Of a DNA stretch of 45,396 nt, positions 29,100 through 37,505 are shown one piece after another (positions within the stretch are counted from its first letter, which is position 1; each line of letters begins with the position of its first letter). Source of the DNA: Myxococcales bacterium. Its GTDB lineage: Bacteria; Myxococcota_A; UBA9042. A model generated the notes under the pieces. It was not told where the DNA came from, did no database searches, and saw nothing but the letters and a program-made list of their open reading frames with translations. The stretch covers positions 1 through 45,396 of the forward strand of contig SHZF01000037.1 of the NCBI GenBank assembly GCA_009692425.1, given 5' to 3'. Both the position numbers and the translations under genes were made by a program.

Positions 29100-29822
29100 C
29101 TACCCCCGCAACCCCGCCGCCTCCACCGTCCGGCCCGTCGCCGCCCGGTCGAACGCCAATCGCGCCAACGCTTCGGCCAGGCTGGCCGGATCGTGCGAGT
29201 GGAAGCGCGCGCGCAGCCCCACGCCGCCAAGCGCGCCCAGCAGATCGAGGCCAGCGTCGGCAATCGCCGCTCCCACCTTCTCGCCCGGCCGGCTGTCGTC
29301 GCGCTCGCCCACGATGAACGACGGCCGCGCGATCGTGAACGCGACGCCGGCCTTCCGCACGGCCTGCTCCGCCTTCCAGCGCACTTGCAGGTAGGCCCCG
29401 CGCGCGTCCGGAGACGCCCCGATCGACGACAGGTACACGAAGCGTTCGACCCCGCCGGTGGCAGCACACGCACCGGCCAGCAGCCGCGCCAGGCCAAAGT
29501 CGACCGCTTCGTATTCGGCCAGCGCCGCGTGCCCGGCCTGCTTGGCGCGCGCTGCTGTCGTACCGATGCAGCAGAACACGTGTGTCACCCTCTGCCGCGC
29601 GAGGCTTGCCGTCACGTCGGCGAGTTGCCAGGGCGTCGCATCGACCGTGGCCCCGAGCGCATCGAAACGCTGGGTCCACTGCGACAGGCGGGCCGAGTCG
29701 GGCCGCACGTGGGCGACGACGGCGACCGACCGCCTGGCGAGCGCTTCGACGAGGTGGCGGCCGACGAGACCGGTGGCGCCTGCGACGAAAGCGACGGGTT
29801 GGGGCGCGGCGGGGTCTGGCAT
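29100..29822 (-). CDS. NAD(P)-binding (atypical SDR / NmrA-like) protein
   Basis: A 240-aa cytoplasmic Rossmann-fold protein. The cofactor loop is at residues 11-21 (VAGATGLVGRHL, the G-x-x-G-x-x-G pattern of atypical short-chain dehydrogenases). A HVFCCIGTTAARAKQAG strand-loop follows, then VERFVYLSSIGAS, then AYLQVRWKAEQAVRKAG, where Y-x-x-x-K would supply catalytic residues but the motif is altered to Y-L-Q-V-R-W-K. The pattern FTIARPSFIVGERDDSRPGE fits oxidoreductase HTATIP2-like or NmrA-like families. Length is typical. It is last in a minus-strand run after the CaiB gene (51 bp gap, which holds a 24-bp tandem duplication). Substrate unknown. Confidence 0.8.
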   Translation of the reverse strand: MPDPAAPQPVAFVAGATGLVGRHLVEALARRSVAVVAHVRPDSARLSQWTQRFDALGATVDATPWQLADVTASLARQRVTHVFCCIGTTAARAKQAGHAALAEYEAVDFGLARLLAGACAATGGVERFVYLSSIGASPDARGAYLQVRWKAEQAVRKAGVAFTIARPSFIVGERDDSRPGEKVGAAIADAGLDLLGALGGVGLRARFHSHDPASLAEALARLAFDRAATGRTVEAAGLRG

Positions 29823-29844
29823 GGTGGGGTCCTGGTTTGCAATT

Positions 29845-29892
29845 GCGCGCTACGCCGCGATACCGGCCGCGCGCTACGCCGCGACACCGGCC
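29845..29892 (-). repeat. 24-bp tandem duplication at the CaiB-gene 3' end
   Basis: Two copies (29845-29868 and 29869-29892) of a 24-bp unit beginning GCGCGCTACGCCGCGA differ at one base. The second copy contains the stop codon of the CaiB-type gene (29874-29876). Confidence 0.85.
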
Positions 29893-31049
29893 GCGCGCAG
29901 TCGTTCGATCTCCTCGGCGTCGAATCCCGCGGCGGCGAGCACGGCATCGGTGTCGGCGCCCGGCTTGTGCGCTGCCTCACCCATGACCGTGGGCGTCGCC
30001 GACAGCCGGAAGGGCGCGGCGACCTGCCACTGCAACCCGCCTGCCGCCGTGGCGACGTGGGCCACCTGGGCCCGGTCGCGGTAGACGGGGTGGCGCACGG
30101 CTTCGGCCGGACTCAGCACGGGCTCCACGCAGCAGGGGAGCGCGGCGAACATTGCCCGCCAGTGCGCCAGATCGCGGCTGCCGATCACGTCGGCGAGCCC
30201 CTGCTGGACGGCGCAGATGGCCACGGCGTCGGTCGGGTCGAGGTCGATCCAGTCGGGCCGGTCGAAGGCGGCGCACGCCATGGCCCAGAACTTCGGCTCC
30301 AGCGCGCCGACCGCCAGCCAGCCGCCGTCGCGCGTGCGGTAGTAGCCATAGACGCCGCCTCCCGTCAGGGCACCGGGGGCCGGGCTCGCGGCGGCGGCTC
30401 CCGCCAAGGCACCGGCAGCAGCCACAGCGTTCAGGAACAGCGCGCCGTCGCCCATCGCCACATCGACAAGCTGCCCCTGCCCGGTGCGTTCGCGGTACAG
30501 CAGCGCCGCGAGGATGCCCGCGACCGCCGGCCAGGTGCCGCCCGCGATGTCGCCGACGAGCGCACCCATGGGATGCGGACCCGCAGGATGCTGTGTCGCC
30601 GCGAGGCCCGCCGTTGCCAGAAAGCCGTTGTCGTGGCCGGGCCGGTCGCGCCAGGGTCCCGTCTGGCCCCACGCCGTGATCGCGCAGTAGACGAGCCCCG
30701 GGTTCACGGCCCGCAGCGCGTCGTAGCCGAGGCCGAGACGGTCCATCACGCCGGGGCGGAATTGCTCCACGACCACGTCCACATCGCGCACCAGGCGCTT
30801 GACCAGATCGACGGCGCCGGGCGCCTTGAGGTCCAGCAGGAGCGACTTCTTGCCGCGGTTGGCCATGCGCCACGCGGTGCCCTCGCCGTCCTGATCGAAC
30901 GGCGCGAGGTAGCGCAGCAGGTCTGGGCGGTCGGGCCCGTCGATACGCACGACGTCGGCGCCGAGGTCGGCCAGCAGCATCGTCGCGAACGGCCCCGGCA
31001 CGAGCCCGGTGAAATCGAGCACGCGCACGCCCTGCAGCGCTCCCGCCAT
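29874..31049 (-). CDS. CaiB/BaiF-family CoA-transferase or acyl-CoA racemase-like protein
   Basis: A 391-aa member of the class III CoA-transferase family. The N-terminal VRVLDFTGLVPGPFATMLLADLGADVVR is the family hallmark, followed by NRGKKSLLLDLK (about 64-74) and VVEQFRPGVMDRLGLGYD. The active-site region GHDNGFLATAGLA (H139, D140), VGDIAGG (D167) and DVAMGDGALFL resembles alpha-methylacyl-CoA racemase. The residue usually Glu in M-x-E-G is Asp here (D201). It starts 3 bp after the FAD oxidoreductase stop, so the two are probably cotranslated. The substrate is unknown. Racemase is favoured over transferase because of the GHD and VGD motifs, with moderate certainty. Confidence 0.87.
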   Translation of the reverse strand: MAGALQGVRVLDFTGLVPGPFATMLLADLGADVVRIDGPDRPDLLRYLAPFDQDGEGTAWRMANRGKKSLLLDLKAPGAVDLVKRLVRDVDVVVEQFRPGVMDRLGLGYDALRAVNPGLVYCAITAWGQTGPWRDRPGHDNGFLATAGLAATQHPAGPHPMGALVGDIAGGTWPAVAGILAALLYRERTGQGQLVDVAMGDGALFLNAVAAAGALAGAAAASPAPGALTGGGVYGYYRTRDGGWLAVGALEPKFWAMACAAFDRPDWIDLDPTDAVAICAVQQGLADVIGSRDLAHWRAMFAALPCCVEPVLSPAEAVRHPVYRDRAQVAHVATAAGGLQWQVAAPFRLSATPTVMGEAAHKPGADTDAVLAAAGFDAEEIERLRAAGVAA

Positions 31050-31052
31050 GAT

Positions 31053-32417
31053 TCAGACCGCCACGCGAGAATCGACAGCGAGCTTGCCGGCGGCGAGGTC
31101 GCGGGCGTAGGTGAAGCCGTCCCACATCGCGTCCTCCATCGACGAATAGACCCAGGCGCCATAGCGGCCGAGGCTGTGCACGCGCTGGGCGGCGAGGTGG
31201 GCGAGGATCGTGTCTTTCGCGCCGAAGTAGGGCTGATCGAACACCACGTAGCCATAGCGAATGTGACGCACTTCTTCGACCTCGACCTCGCGGTCGTCGC
31301 CCAGCCAGCCGCGCTCGCGCAGGAACGCACGTACCGAGCCCTTGACCTCGTCGTCGCTCGCAGCGACGTTGTTCGCGACCTCGACATACAGCGATGCACC
31401 CCCCGGCGGCGCGAGGCTCGGCACGGCGTTGCTGAAACTGCCGATGCGGTAGAACGGGTACTTCGGCTCCGGCACGTACAGCCACTGGATGTCGTCGAGC
31501 ACGCCGGGGCGCGCGATGCCGTACACGAGGTAGCGCAGGCTCGTGCAGCGCAACTGGCGGCCCGCTTCGGCCACCGCCGCGGGCAGGTGGCGGCACACGC
31601 GCAAGAAGGCAGGCAGCGGCACTGACGATACCAGGCGCTCGAAGTCGACCACGCTGCCGTCCGACAGTTCAGCCGTGTGCGCCGCGAGGTCGATGACCAC
31701 GGGTTGCGTGCCGAGCCGGACCTTGAACGCAGGCAAGCGGTCGATGATGCGGCGCGCGAACGCTTCGATGCCCCCTTGCCGCGGATAGACGAACGTCGCG
31801 TTGTAGCCGGCCTGATCGTCGACGAGGCCGAGCGCGCCCGCAGTCACCTGTTCGAGCTTTGGGCGTGGCAAGAAGCGGCTGCACCAGTCGGCCGTGATGT
31901 CTTCGGGCGCGCAGCCCCACAGCTTCGTGTTGTACGGCACCATGAAATGGCGCGTGATGCCGGCGCCGAACGTCTGCTGGCAGAAGTCGAGAAAATGCGC
32001 CGGCGCCGGTTGGCCGCCGCGCGCGTGGGCCAGCGCCGCATCGATCACGCCCTGCAGACACTCGTGGACGATCGGCAGCGGCAGGCCGTGCAGGTTCTGC
32101 TGGAACGGGAAGTGCGTGAGGCTCCCATGCGACCAGATGCGGCTCTTGCGCGCGACGCGGATCATCAAATCGCCGGCCACCTCGTCGACGAACGCCTTCA
32201 TCTCAGGGTAGCGCAGGTGGAGCCAGTGGCCGGTGTGGTCGAACTTGTAGCCGCGCACGTCTTCGGTGCGCGTGAGCCCGCCCAGGCGCGTGTCCTTTTC
32301 GACCAGCAGCCAGTTGCCGAGGCTCGCGTCGCCCGTCTGGCGCGCCTGATCGTCGAGGTGATAAGCCGCGGACAGGCCGGTCAGGCCGCCGCCGAGGATG
32401 AGCGTCCGGACGTGCAC
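31053..32417 (-). CDS. FAD-dependent oxidoreductase of the amine-oxidase / UDP-galactopyranose-mutase-like group
   Basis: A 454-aa flavoprotein. The dinucleotide-binding start TLILGGGLTGLSAAYHL (about 5-21, G-x-G-x-x-G-L-x-A) and the second FAD contact LLVEKDTRLGGLTRTE are clear. YKFDHTGHWLHLRYPEM corresponds to the region that in UDP-galactopyranose mutases and protoporphyrinogen-oxidase-like enzymes reads D-x-G-x-H. YNTKLWGCAPEDITADWCSRFLP and the C-terminal SLGRYGAWVYSSMEDAM (third FAD contact) fit the same group. It may act on a sugar nucleotide or lipid-linked substrate (inference). It lies 57 bp after ribBA and 3 bp before the CoA-transferase gene on the minus strand. Confidence 0.78.
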   Translation of the reverse strand: MHVRTLILGGGLTGLSAAYHLDDQARQTGDASLGNWLLVEKDTRLGGLTRTEDVRGYKFDHTGHWLHLRYPEMKAFVDEVAGDLMIRVARKSRIWSHGSLTHFPFQQNLHGLPLPIVHECLQGVIDAALAHARGGQPAPAHFLDFCQQTFGAGITRHFMVPYNTKLWGCAPEDITADWCSRFLPRPKLEQVTAGALGLVDDQAGYNATFVYPRQGGIEAFARRIIDRLPAFKVRLGTQPVVIDLAAHTAELSDGSVVDFERLVSSVPLPAFLRVCRHLPAAVAEAGRQLRCTSLRYLVYGIARPGVLDDIQWLYVPEPKYPFYRIGSFSNAVPSLAPPGGASLYVEVANNVAASDDEVKGSVRAFLRERGWLGDDREVEVEEVRHIRYGYVVFDQPYFGAKDTILAHLAAQRVHSLGRYGAWVYSSMEDAMWDGFTYARDLAAGKLAVDSRVAV

Positions 32418-32474
32418 GGGGGCCTCGATGCTGGGTCTCGGGTTGCGGAGCGCGGGACGGTATTCGGCGACGGG

Positions 32475-33851
32475 TCAGGTCTTCGGGTGCGCGGGGTCGG
32501 TCTGGGCCACGTCGAGTTGGGCGAGCAGGTGGCCCATGCGGTCGCGCTTGGTCTGCAGGTAGCGCTGGTTGTCGGGCGTGGCCGCGACCTCGAGGGGCTC
32601 GCGCGCGACGACGTCGATGCCGAGCCGCTGCAGCGCTGCGATTTTGTGGGGGTTGTTCGTGAGCAGGCGCAGGCGGGCAAAGCCGACGTCGCGCAGGATC
32701 TGGGCGGCCACCGCGTAGTCGCGCTCGTCGGGTTGGAAGCCGAGTTCGACGTTGGCATCGACGGTGTCCAAGCCGGCGTCTTGCAGCGCGTAGGCCCGGA
32801 TCTTGTGGACGAGGCCGATGCCGCGCCCCTCCTGGCGCAAGTAGACGACCGCGCCGTGGCCCGCCGCCGCCACCATAGCCATGGCCTGGCGCAACTGGGC
32901 CCCGCAATCGCAGCGGCGCGAGTGCAAGATGTCGCCCGTCAGGCATTGGCTGTGCAGGCGCACCAGCGGTGCCGCGGCCCCGGCGACGCCAGCAGGCGGG
33001 TCCTTGACTAGCGCAATGTGGCTCGTGCCGTCGTACTCGTGTGCGTAGACCCGGATGCGAAAGCGGCCTTCGAGCGTGCCGACCACCCCCTCGGACACGA
33101 CGCGCACCAGCCGCTCGTGGGTCGCACGGTAAGCGAGCACGTCTCCCGCGCGCACCACCGGCCAGCCACGCGGCCGGGCCCAGGCCTCGACGGTCGCCGC
33201 CGTCACCGCATCGACGGCGTCCAGCGCGTGGCAGAACAGGGCGCCGGGGTGCAGGCCCGCGAGTACGGTCAGGTCGTGGGCCGCCTCGGGTCCGAGGGCG
33301 CGGTCGAGCGTGCCGCGGGCGTTGACGATCACAGGCATGATGTGGCCCGGCCGCACAAAGTCGTGCGCGGTCGCCGCCGGGTCGGCGAGGCGCAGGGCCG
33401 TCTCGGCGCGGTCGGCCGCCGAGATGCCGGTGGAGACGCCGCTGGAAGCCTCCACGCTGACGCCATAGCGCGGCATCGTGGCGGGCGCCCGGCGGCGGTC
33501 GAGTTCGGGGCACTGCAGGGCCCGCGCGCGCGCCTCGGTCAGCGTGACGGCCAGGATGCCGCGCGCCTCGGTGGCGAGTTCGTTGACGAGGTCGGAGGTC
33601 GCGTGCGCCGCCGCCGCAACGGCCCACACGGTCGAGCCGGGGGCGAGGTCCTCGACAACGAGCACGGGGCGACCGGCACGCATGGCGGCGAGCGCAGCTT
33701 CGACGGCAGGCGTACCTGGACGGGGTGCGGGGGCCTGATCGCGGGGCGCGGGGGCGAATTCGCGGGGCGCGGGGGTGAATTCGCGGGGCGCGGGGGCGAA
33801 TTCGCCGGGCGCGGACGGGGCGGTGGCAGACATCGGTGCAGCGTGCAGCAT
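32475..33851 (-). CDS. ribA: RibBA-type riboflavin protein: degenerate DHBP-synthase half, intact GTP cyclohydrolase II half
   Basis: A 458-aa two-domain protein. The C-terminal half (about 255-440) has the full GTP cyclohydrolase II set: zinc ligands in HSQCLTGDILHSRRCDCGAQL, then RQEGRGIGL, then the DANVELGFQPDERDY loop. It should convert GTP to the first riboflavin intermediate. The N-terminal half aligns with DHBP synthase (VSVEASSGVSTGISAADRAE, DFVRPGHIMPV). However, the acidic D-D-E-D-R-E-N-E-G-D motif is replaced by VVEDLAPGST (65-74), the second conserved His region reads ALGPEAAHDL, and the C-E-x-x-N-E-D-G motif reads CHALDAVD. That half is probably inactive. The N-terminus carries 7-aa A-P-R-E-F-A-P repeats. 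The start ATG 33851 is tentative; the frame stays open to 34145. Confidence 0.85.
   Translation of the reverse strand: MLHAAPMSATAPSAPGEFAPAPREFTPAPREFAPAPRDQAPAPRPGTPAVEAALAAMRAGRPVLVVEDLAPGSTVWAVAAAAHATSDLVNELATEARGILAVTLTEARARALQCPELDRRRAPATMPRYGVSVEASSGVSTGISAADRAETALRLADPAATAHDFVRPGHIMPVIVNARGTLDRALGPEAAHDLTVLAGLHPGALFCHALDAVDAVTAATVEAWARPRGWPVVRAGDVLAYRATHERLVRVVSEGVVGTLEGRFRIRVYAHEYDGTSHIALVKDPPAGVAGAAAPLVRLHSQCLTGDILHSRRCDCGAQLRQAMAMVAAAGHGAVVYLRQEGRGIGLVHKIRAYALQDAGLDTVDANVELGFQPDERDYAVAAQILRDVGFARLRLLTNNPHKIAALQRLGIDVVAREPLEVAATPDNQRYLQTKRDRMGHLLAQLDVAQTDPAHPKT
33746..33808 (-). repeat. 21-bp tandem repeat, three copies, in the ribBA 5' end
   Basis: Three 21-bp units (33746-33766, 33767-33787, 33788-33808) around a GAATTC core, differing by one base each. 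On the minus strand they encode seven-residue A-P-R-E-F-A/T-P units in a Pro/Ala-rich N-terminal tail. Confidence 0.85.
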
Positions 33852-34311
33852 GGGCGGCGGCGACTCCCGGCTTCGGGAAGGGGCCGGGATTGTGCGGGCG
33901 GCGCGGTGGGGAGTCAAAGCGGGTGCAGGCCGACTCTGGGACGCGAGCCGCACATCTGTGGCGGGGTCGGGCGTAGGGAGCGCGCAGGTGGGCCCGCCGG
34001 CGAGGTCCGACGTCATTCCCGAATGCGCCTCCTCTGCTCTTGCCGCGCTTCGTAGTTGAAGGCCAAGCGTACTTGCTGCACCAGGGCTGCGCCCGTTGGT
34101 GACGGATCGTTTCGACAACGCCATCACAAAACCATTTAAGTTCAATGGAAATATGGTAATTTCAGTTTATTGGGCGACCAATCAGGGCAGAGTGGGTGTT
34201 TGGACCCGCTGGCAAACCCATCCACCCCTGCTACACTCCCGCCCCTTTCGCGCGCGCGCCCCGGCACCAGCCGTGCGCGCCCGCAGCCCCTCTCGACCTG
34301 GAGCGAAGCCC
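33852..34311. other. Divergent intergenic region between ribBA and yebC
   Basis: A 460-bp region. The left part (33852-34090) is GC-rich and stays open in the ribBA frame, so the N-terminus of that protein could lie further upstream. The part 34120-34170 is clearly A+T-rich, with an ATTGG-GCGA-CCAAT inverted repeat (34169-34182) and a CCATT-N7-AATGG dyad (34132-34148), likely regulatory DNA for one or both genes. The yebC promoter candidate is at 34209-34237. I see no small gene. Confidence 0.4.
34209..34237 (+). promoter_or_regulatory. Promoter candidate for the yebC-tyrS operon
   Basis: CTGGCA (34209-34214) N17 TACACT (34232-34237), with TG-C directly before the -10 box (extended -10). Transcription would start about 68 nt before ATG 34312. 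Confidence 0.5.
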
Positions 34312-35067
34312 ATGAGCGGCCACAACAAATGGAGCACGATCAAGCACAAGAAGGGCAAGGCCGACGCTGCCCGGGGCAAGATCTTCACCAAGTGCATCAA
34401 GGAGATCACGATCGCCGCCAAGCTCGGCGGCGGTGACGTCGGCGGCAACCCGCGGCTGCGCAAGGCCGTGCTCGACGCCCGCAGCAACAACATGCCGGCC
34501 GACAACATCGCGCGCGCCATCAAGAAGGGCACCGGCGAACTCGACGGTGTCGTCTACGAAGAAATCTCGTACGAGGGCTACGGGCCGGGCGGCGTCGCGG
34601 TGCTGATCGACGTCACGACCGACAATCGCAACCGAGCGATCACAGAAGTTCGCACGATCATGACAAAAAACGGTGGAAAAATGGCCGAGCCTGGTGCGGT
34701 CGGCTACTTGTTCCAGACGGTTGGCCAGATCGCCGTCGCCAAGGGCGCGCTGTCCGAGGACGCCATCATGGAGAAGGCCCTCGATGCCGGTGCCAACGAC
34801 GTGCAAGACGACGGCGACGACTGGACCGTCGTGACCGACTTCAGTGCGGTCTACGCGGTGCGCGAGGCGCTCGAAACTGCAGGCGTGCCGGTGCGCGATT
34901 CCAAGGTGGCCAAGGTCGCCTCGCTGTCGGTCGAACTGGCCGGCAAGGACGCGGACACGATGATGAAGCTGATGGACGCACTCGAGGAATCTGACGAAGT
35001 CCAGAATGTCTGGGCGAACTTCGAACTCGACGACGACACCGCGCGCCGGTTGAACGATGCGGCCTGA
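34312..35067 (+). CDS. yebC: YebC/PmpR-family regulatory/translation protein
   Basis: A 251-aa YebC/PmpR/TACO1-family protein. MSGHNKWSTIKHKKGKADAARGKIFTK at the start is diagnostic. NPRLRKAVLDARSNNMPADNIARAIKKG, YEGYGPGGVAVLIDVTTDNRNRA and GGKMAEPGAVGYLF continue the family pattern across three alpha/beta domains. Members have been described as transcription regulators and, more recently, as factors that help ribosomes through proline-rich stretches; the cytoplasmic role here could be either. ATG 34312 has GGAG 9 nt upstream. It heads a run of four closely spaced genes (yebC, lipoprotein, tyrS, Nudix). Confidence 0.95.
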   Translation: MSGHNKWSTIKHKKGKADAARGKIFTKCIKEITIAAKLGGGDVGGNPRLRKAVLDARSNNMPADNIARAIKKGTGELDGVVYEEISYEGYGPGGVAVLIDVTTDNRNRAITEVRTIMTKNGGKMAEPGAVGYLFQTVGQIAVAKGALSEDAIMEKALDAGANDVQDDGDDWTVVTDFSAVYAVREALETAGVPVRDSKVAKVASLSVELAGKDADTMMKLMDALEESDEVQNVWANFELDDDTARRLNDAA

Positions 35068-35095
35068 CCGGGCTCTGGCATCCGAGGCAACGAAC

Positions 35096-36184
35096 ATGGT
35101 TTTGTTCCGTCCAATTCGCGCTGCGTGGACCTTGCAGGGTCGCGCGGCGCCGACCCGTTCCGCCGCGCTCGCCGGCGTCGGATCGCTCACCCTGATTGCC
35201 CTGCTCGGCCAGACCGGCTGCAAGGGCTGCGACAAGCCCGAACCTGCGCCAGCGGGTGCAGAGACGCCGGCGCCGACCGCCGTGCCCGCCCTTGTGCCGA
35301 CGCCGGCCGTCGCGCTGGCGGAGCCCGCCACGGTCGATGCCCCGCCGAGCTATCCGGGGCCGCGCTCGGAGTCGATCGACGGCTGGCGCATCACCACAGG
35401 TTTTGCCACGGCCAAGGACGAGCCGCTGCCGCAGCCGCGCGCGCTGGACGACGTCCGCGTGTTCGTCACCGTGCTCGATGACCAGCAGCGGCCGGTGGGC
35501 AAGTTCGACCGGTTCGAGCGCGGCGAGATGCACGGCTTCCTGGTGGCGCGCGACCTGCGCCACGCGCTGTACTCGTTTGCCGAGGGTGCCGTCGCTGAAT
35601 ACGCCGATGCGCGGCGGCTGCAATTCCGCCCGCCCGAAGGCGGCGACCACGCGCTGCTCACGGTGTTCAAGCCCGCGGGCGGCACCGCCAAGATGGTATC
35701 GACGCCGCTGTCGGTGCAAGGTGCGCTGCCTGAGGTGATGGGGCCGGGCGTCGAAGGCATGACGAGTCGGGCGCGCAGCGGCACTGAAGAACTGCTGCTG
35801 TCGACCGAGCCCGCCGCCGCCGCCGCGGGCCAACCGGTGACGCTCGTGGTGCACGACCTCGACACCTCTGGCCAGCGCCGTGGCGTGGTGATGCTGCCGT
35901 TCGCGCTCATCGCCAACGCCGAAATGGGCTGGGGCAGCGTCATCGAGTGGACCGCAGGGGGGCGCGCGACGTGGACACCGAAGTGGCCGGGCACGTACCT
36001 CGTGCTGGCGCCGCCGACGCGCGGGGACCATGCGCTGGCGTTCCGGCTCGTCGTTCATCCGGCGGGGCGCGTTGCCGTTCCGCCTGCGGGGCTCGCTGTG
36101 CCCGCGGCCGCACCGGTCGCGCCGGAGCCGGCCCCGACCGTGCCGGCAAGCGTTGCCCCCGCGCCGCCGCCAGCGACCCCGTGA
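35096..36184 (+). CDS. Putative lipoprotein with Pro/Ala-rich tail
   Basis: A 362-aa protein of no recognised family. An n-region with Arg residues and the hydrophobic LAGVGSLTLIALLGQTGC give a lipobox (Cys 42) followed by a second Cys at 45. A Pro/Ala linker is followed by a beta-rich domain (about 95-335) with the strands DDVRVFVTVLDDQQRPVGKF, LYSFAEGAVAEYADARR, PVTLVVHDLDTSGQRRGVV and ATWTPKWPGTYLVLAPP. The repeated strand-turn pattern suggests one or two Ig-like sandwiches. The last 35 residues are Ala/Pro-rich. GAGG lies 8 nt before ATG 35096. It starts 28 bp after yebC and ends 19 bp before tyrS, so is probably in the same operon, though not obviously related to translation. Confidence 0.65.
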   Translation: MVLFRPIRAAWTLQGRAAPTRSAALAGVGSLTLIALLGQTGCKGCDKPEPAPAGAETPAPTAVPALVPTPAVALAEPATVDAPPSYPGPRSESIDGWRITTGFATAKDEPLPQPRALDDVRVFVTVLDDQQRPVGKFDRFERGEMHGFLVARDLRHALYSFAEGAVAEYADARRLQFRPPEGGDHALLTVFKPAGGTAKMVSTPLSVQGALPEVMGPGVEGMTSRARSGTEELLLSTEPAAAAAGQPVTLVVHDLDTSGQRRGVVMLPFALIANAEMGWGSVIEWTAGGRATWTPKWPGTYLVLAPPTRGDHALAFRLVVHPAGRVAVPPAGLAVPAAAPVAPEPAPTVPASVAPAPPPATP

Positions 36185-36203
36185 CCGCCCGAGGCGCCCA
36201 CCG

Positions 36204-37505
36204 ATGACGTCGGCCTTTCTCGCGGACCTGCAGTGGCGCGGCCTTTTGCACCAGGTCACCCACGCCGATCGCGCCCACGCCGCATTGGCCCGACCTGGCA
36301 CGCCGGCCTATGTCGGGTTCGACCCGACCGCGCCGAGCCTGCACGTGGGCTCGCTGCTGCCGATCACCGCGCTGATGCGCCTGCGCCAGCACGGGCTGGT
36401 CCCGATAGCGGTAGTCGGCGACGGCACGGGGCTCATCGGCGACCCGTCGGGCAAGACCGCCGAACGCAAGCTGCTCGATGCCGCCGACGTCGCGGCCAAC
36501 AGCGCCGCCATCGAAAGCCAACTGCGCGCGCTTTTTGGCAACGTCGGCCTGGCGCCGCCGACGTTCGTGCGCAACGGCGCGTGGCTGGGCGGGCTGCCGC
36601 TGGTGGCATTCTTGCGCGACGTCGGGAAGTATTTCAGCGTCAACACGATGATCCAGCGCGATTCGGTCAAAACGCGGCTCGAACAGCGCGATCAGGGCAT
36701 CTCTTACACTGAGTTCAGCTACATGCTGTTGCAGGCGTTCGACTTTCTCGAACTGTGGCGGCGCGCGGGCTGCGTCGGCCAGTTGGGCGGCTCGGACCAG
36801 TGGGGCAACATCGTCGCCGGTGTCGACCTGATCGAGCGACTGGAGCCTGCCAGTGCGACACCCGGTCGCGAGCCCTTCGGCGTGACGATGCCGCTGGTGA
36901 CGACGCGCGCCGGCCACAAGTTCGGCAAGACGGAAGCGGGCACGGTGTGGCTCGACGCCGCACGCACGACGCCGTGGCAATTCCTCCAGTTCTGGCTGGA
37001 TGCCCATGACGATGCCGCGTTGCAGTGGCTCGGCTTCTTCACGTTGCTGCCCCAGGCCGAGATCGAGGCCGTGCGCGTCCGCCACGCCGCCGCGCCGCAC
37101 GAGCGCCATGCCCAGAAAACGCTGGCGCGCGCGGTGACGGCGATGGTGCACGGCGCAGCGGCCACGGACGCGGCCGAAACGTGTGCGCGCATCGTGTTCG
37201 ACGGCGACCCGCGCACGGCCACTCCCGAAGTCCTCGCCGCGCTCGCCGCCGCCCTGCCCGTGCGCACGCTGGCCACCGCAGCCGGAGCGACGTTGGCGAC
37301 GTGCATCGTGGGCGGGGACGGGCTGTTTGCGTCGAACGGCGATCTGCGCCGGGCCCTCCAAGCGGGCGGGGTCCAGTGGAACGGCGAGCGCCTCGGCCCC
37401 GACGACCTGTTCGGACCGCTCGACGCCGCACGCTGGCTGCACGGGCAGTGGGCGCTCGTGCGGTTCGGCAAGAAGCCGTTTGTCGTGCGGTGCGGCCCGC
37501 AGTGA
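36204..37505 (+). CDS. tyrS: Tyrosyl-tRNA synthetase
   Basis: A 433-aa class I aminoacyl-tRNA synthetase charging tRNA-Tyr. Visible are YVGFDPTAPSLHVGSLL with the HIGH-type motif H-V-G-S (47-50), GDGTGLIGDPSGK, QGISYTEFSYMLLQAFDF, and the tyrosine-pocket block QLGGSDQWGNIVAG. The KMSKS-type loop is K-F-G-K-T (239-243), as in most bacterial TyrRS. The C-terminus (about 365-430) is an S4-like RNA-binding domain ending ALVRFGKKPFVVR. GAGGCG is about 7 nt upstream of ATG 36204. The stop overlaps the Nudix start by 4 nt (GTGA). Confidence 0.96.
   Translation: MTSAFLADLQWRGLLHQVTHADRAHAALARPGTPAYVGFDPTAPSLHVGSLLPITALMRLRQHGLVPIAVVGDGTGLIGDPSGKTAERKLLDAADVAANSAAIESQLRALFGNVGLAPPTFVRNGAWLGGLPLVAFLRDVGKYFSVNTMIQRDSVKTRLEQRDQGISYTEFSYMLLQAFDFLELWRRAGCVGQLGGSDQWGNIVAGVDLIERLEPASATPGREPFGVTMPLVTTRAGHKFGKTEAGTVWLDAARTTPWQFLQFWLDAHDDAALQWLGFFTLLPQAEIEAVRVRHAAAPHERHAQKTLARAVTAMVHGAAATDAAETCARIVFDGDPRTATPEVLAALAAALPVRTLATAAGATLATCIVGGDGLFASNGDLRRALQAGGVQWNGERLGPDDLFGPLDAARWLHGQWALVRFGKKPFVVRCGPQ

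Noticed and set aside
29874-33851. Riboflavin biosynthesis operon
   Set aside because: Only ribBA belongs to that pathway; the other minus-strand genes (FAD oxidoreductase, CaiB-type, SDR-like) have no known riboflavin role.
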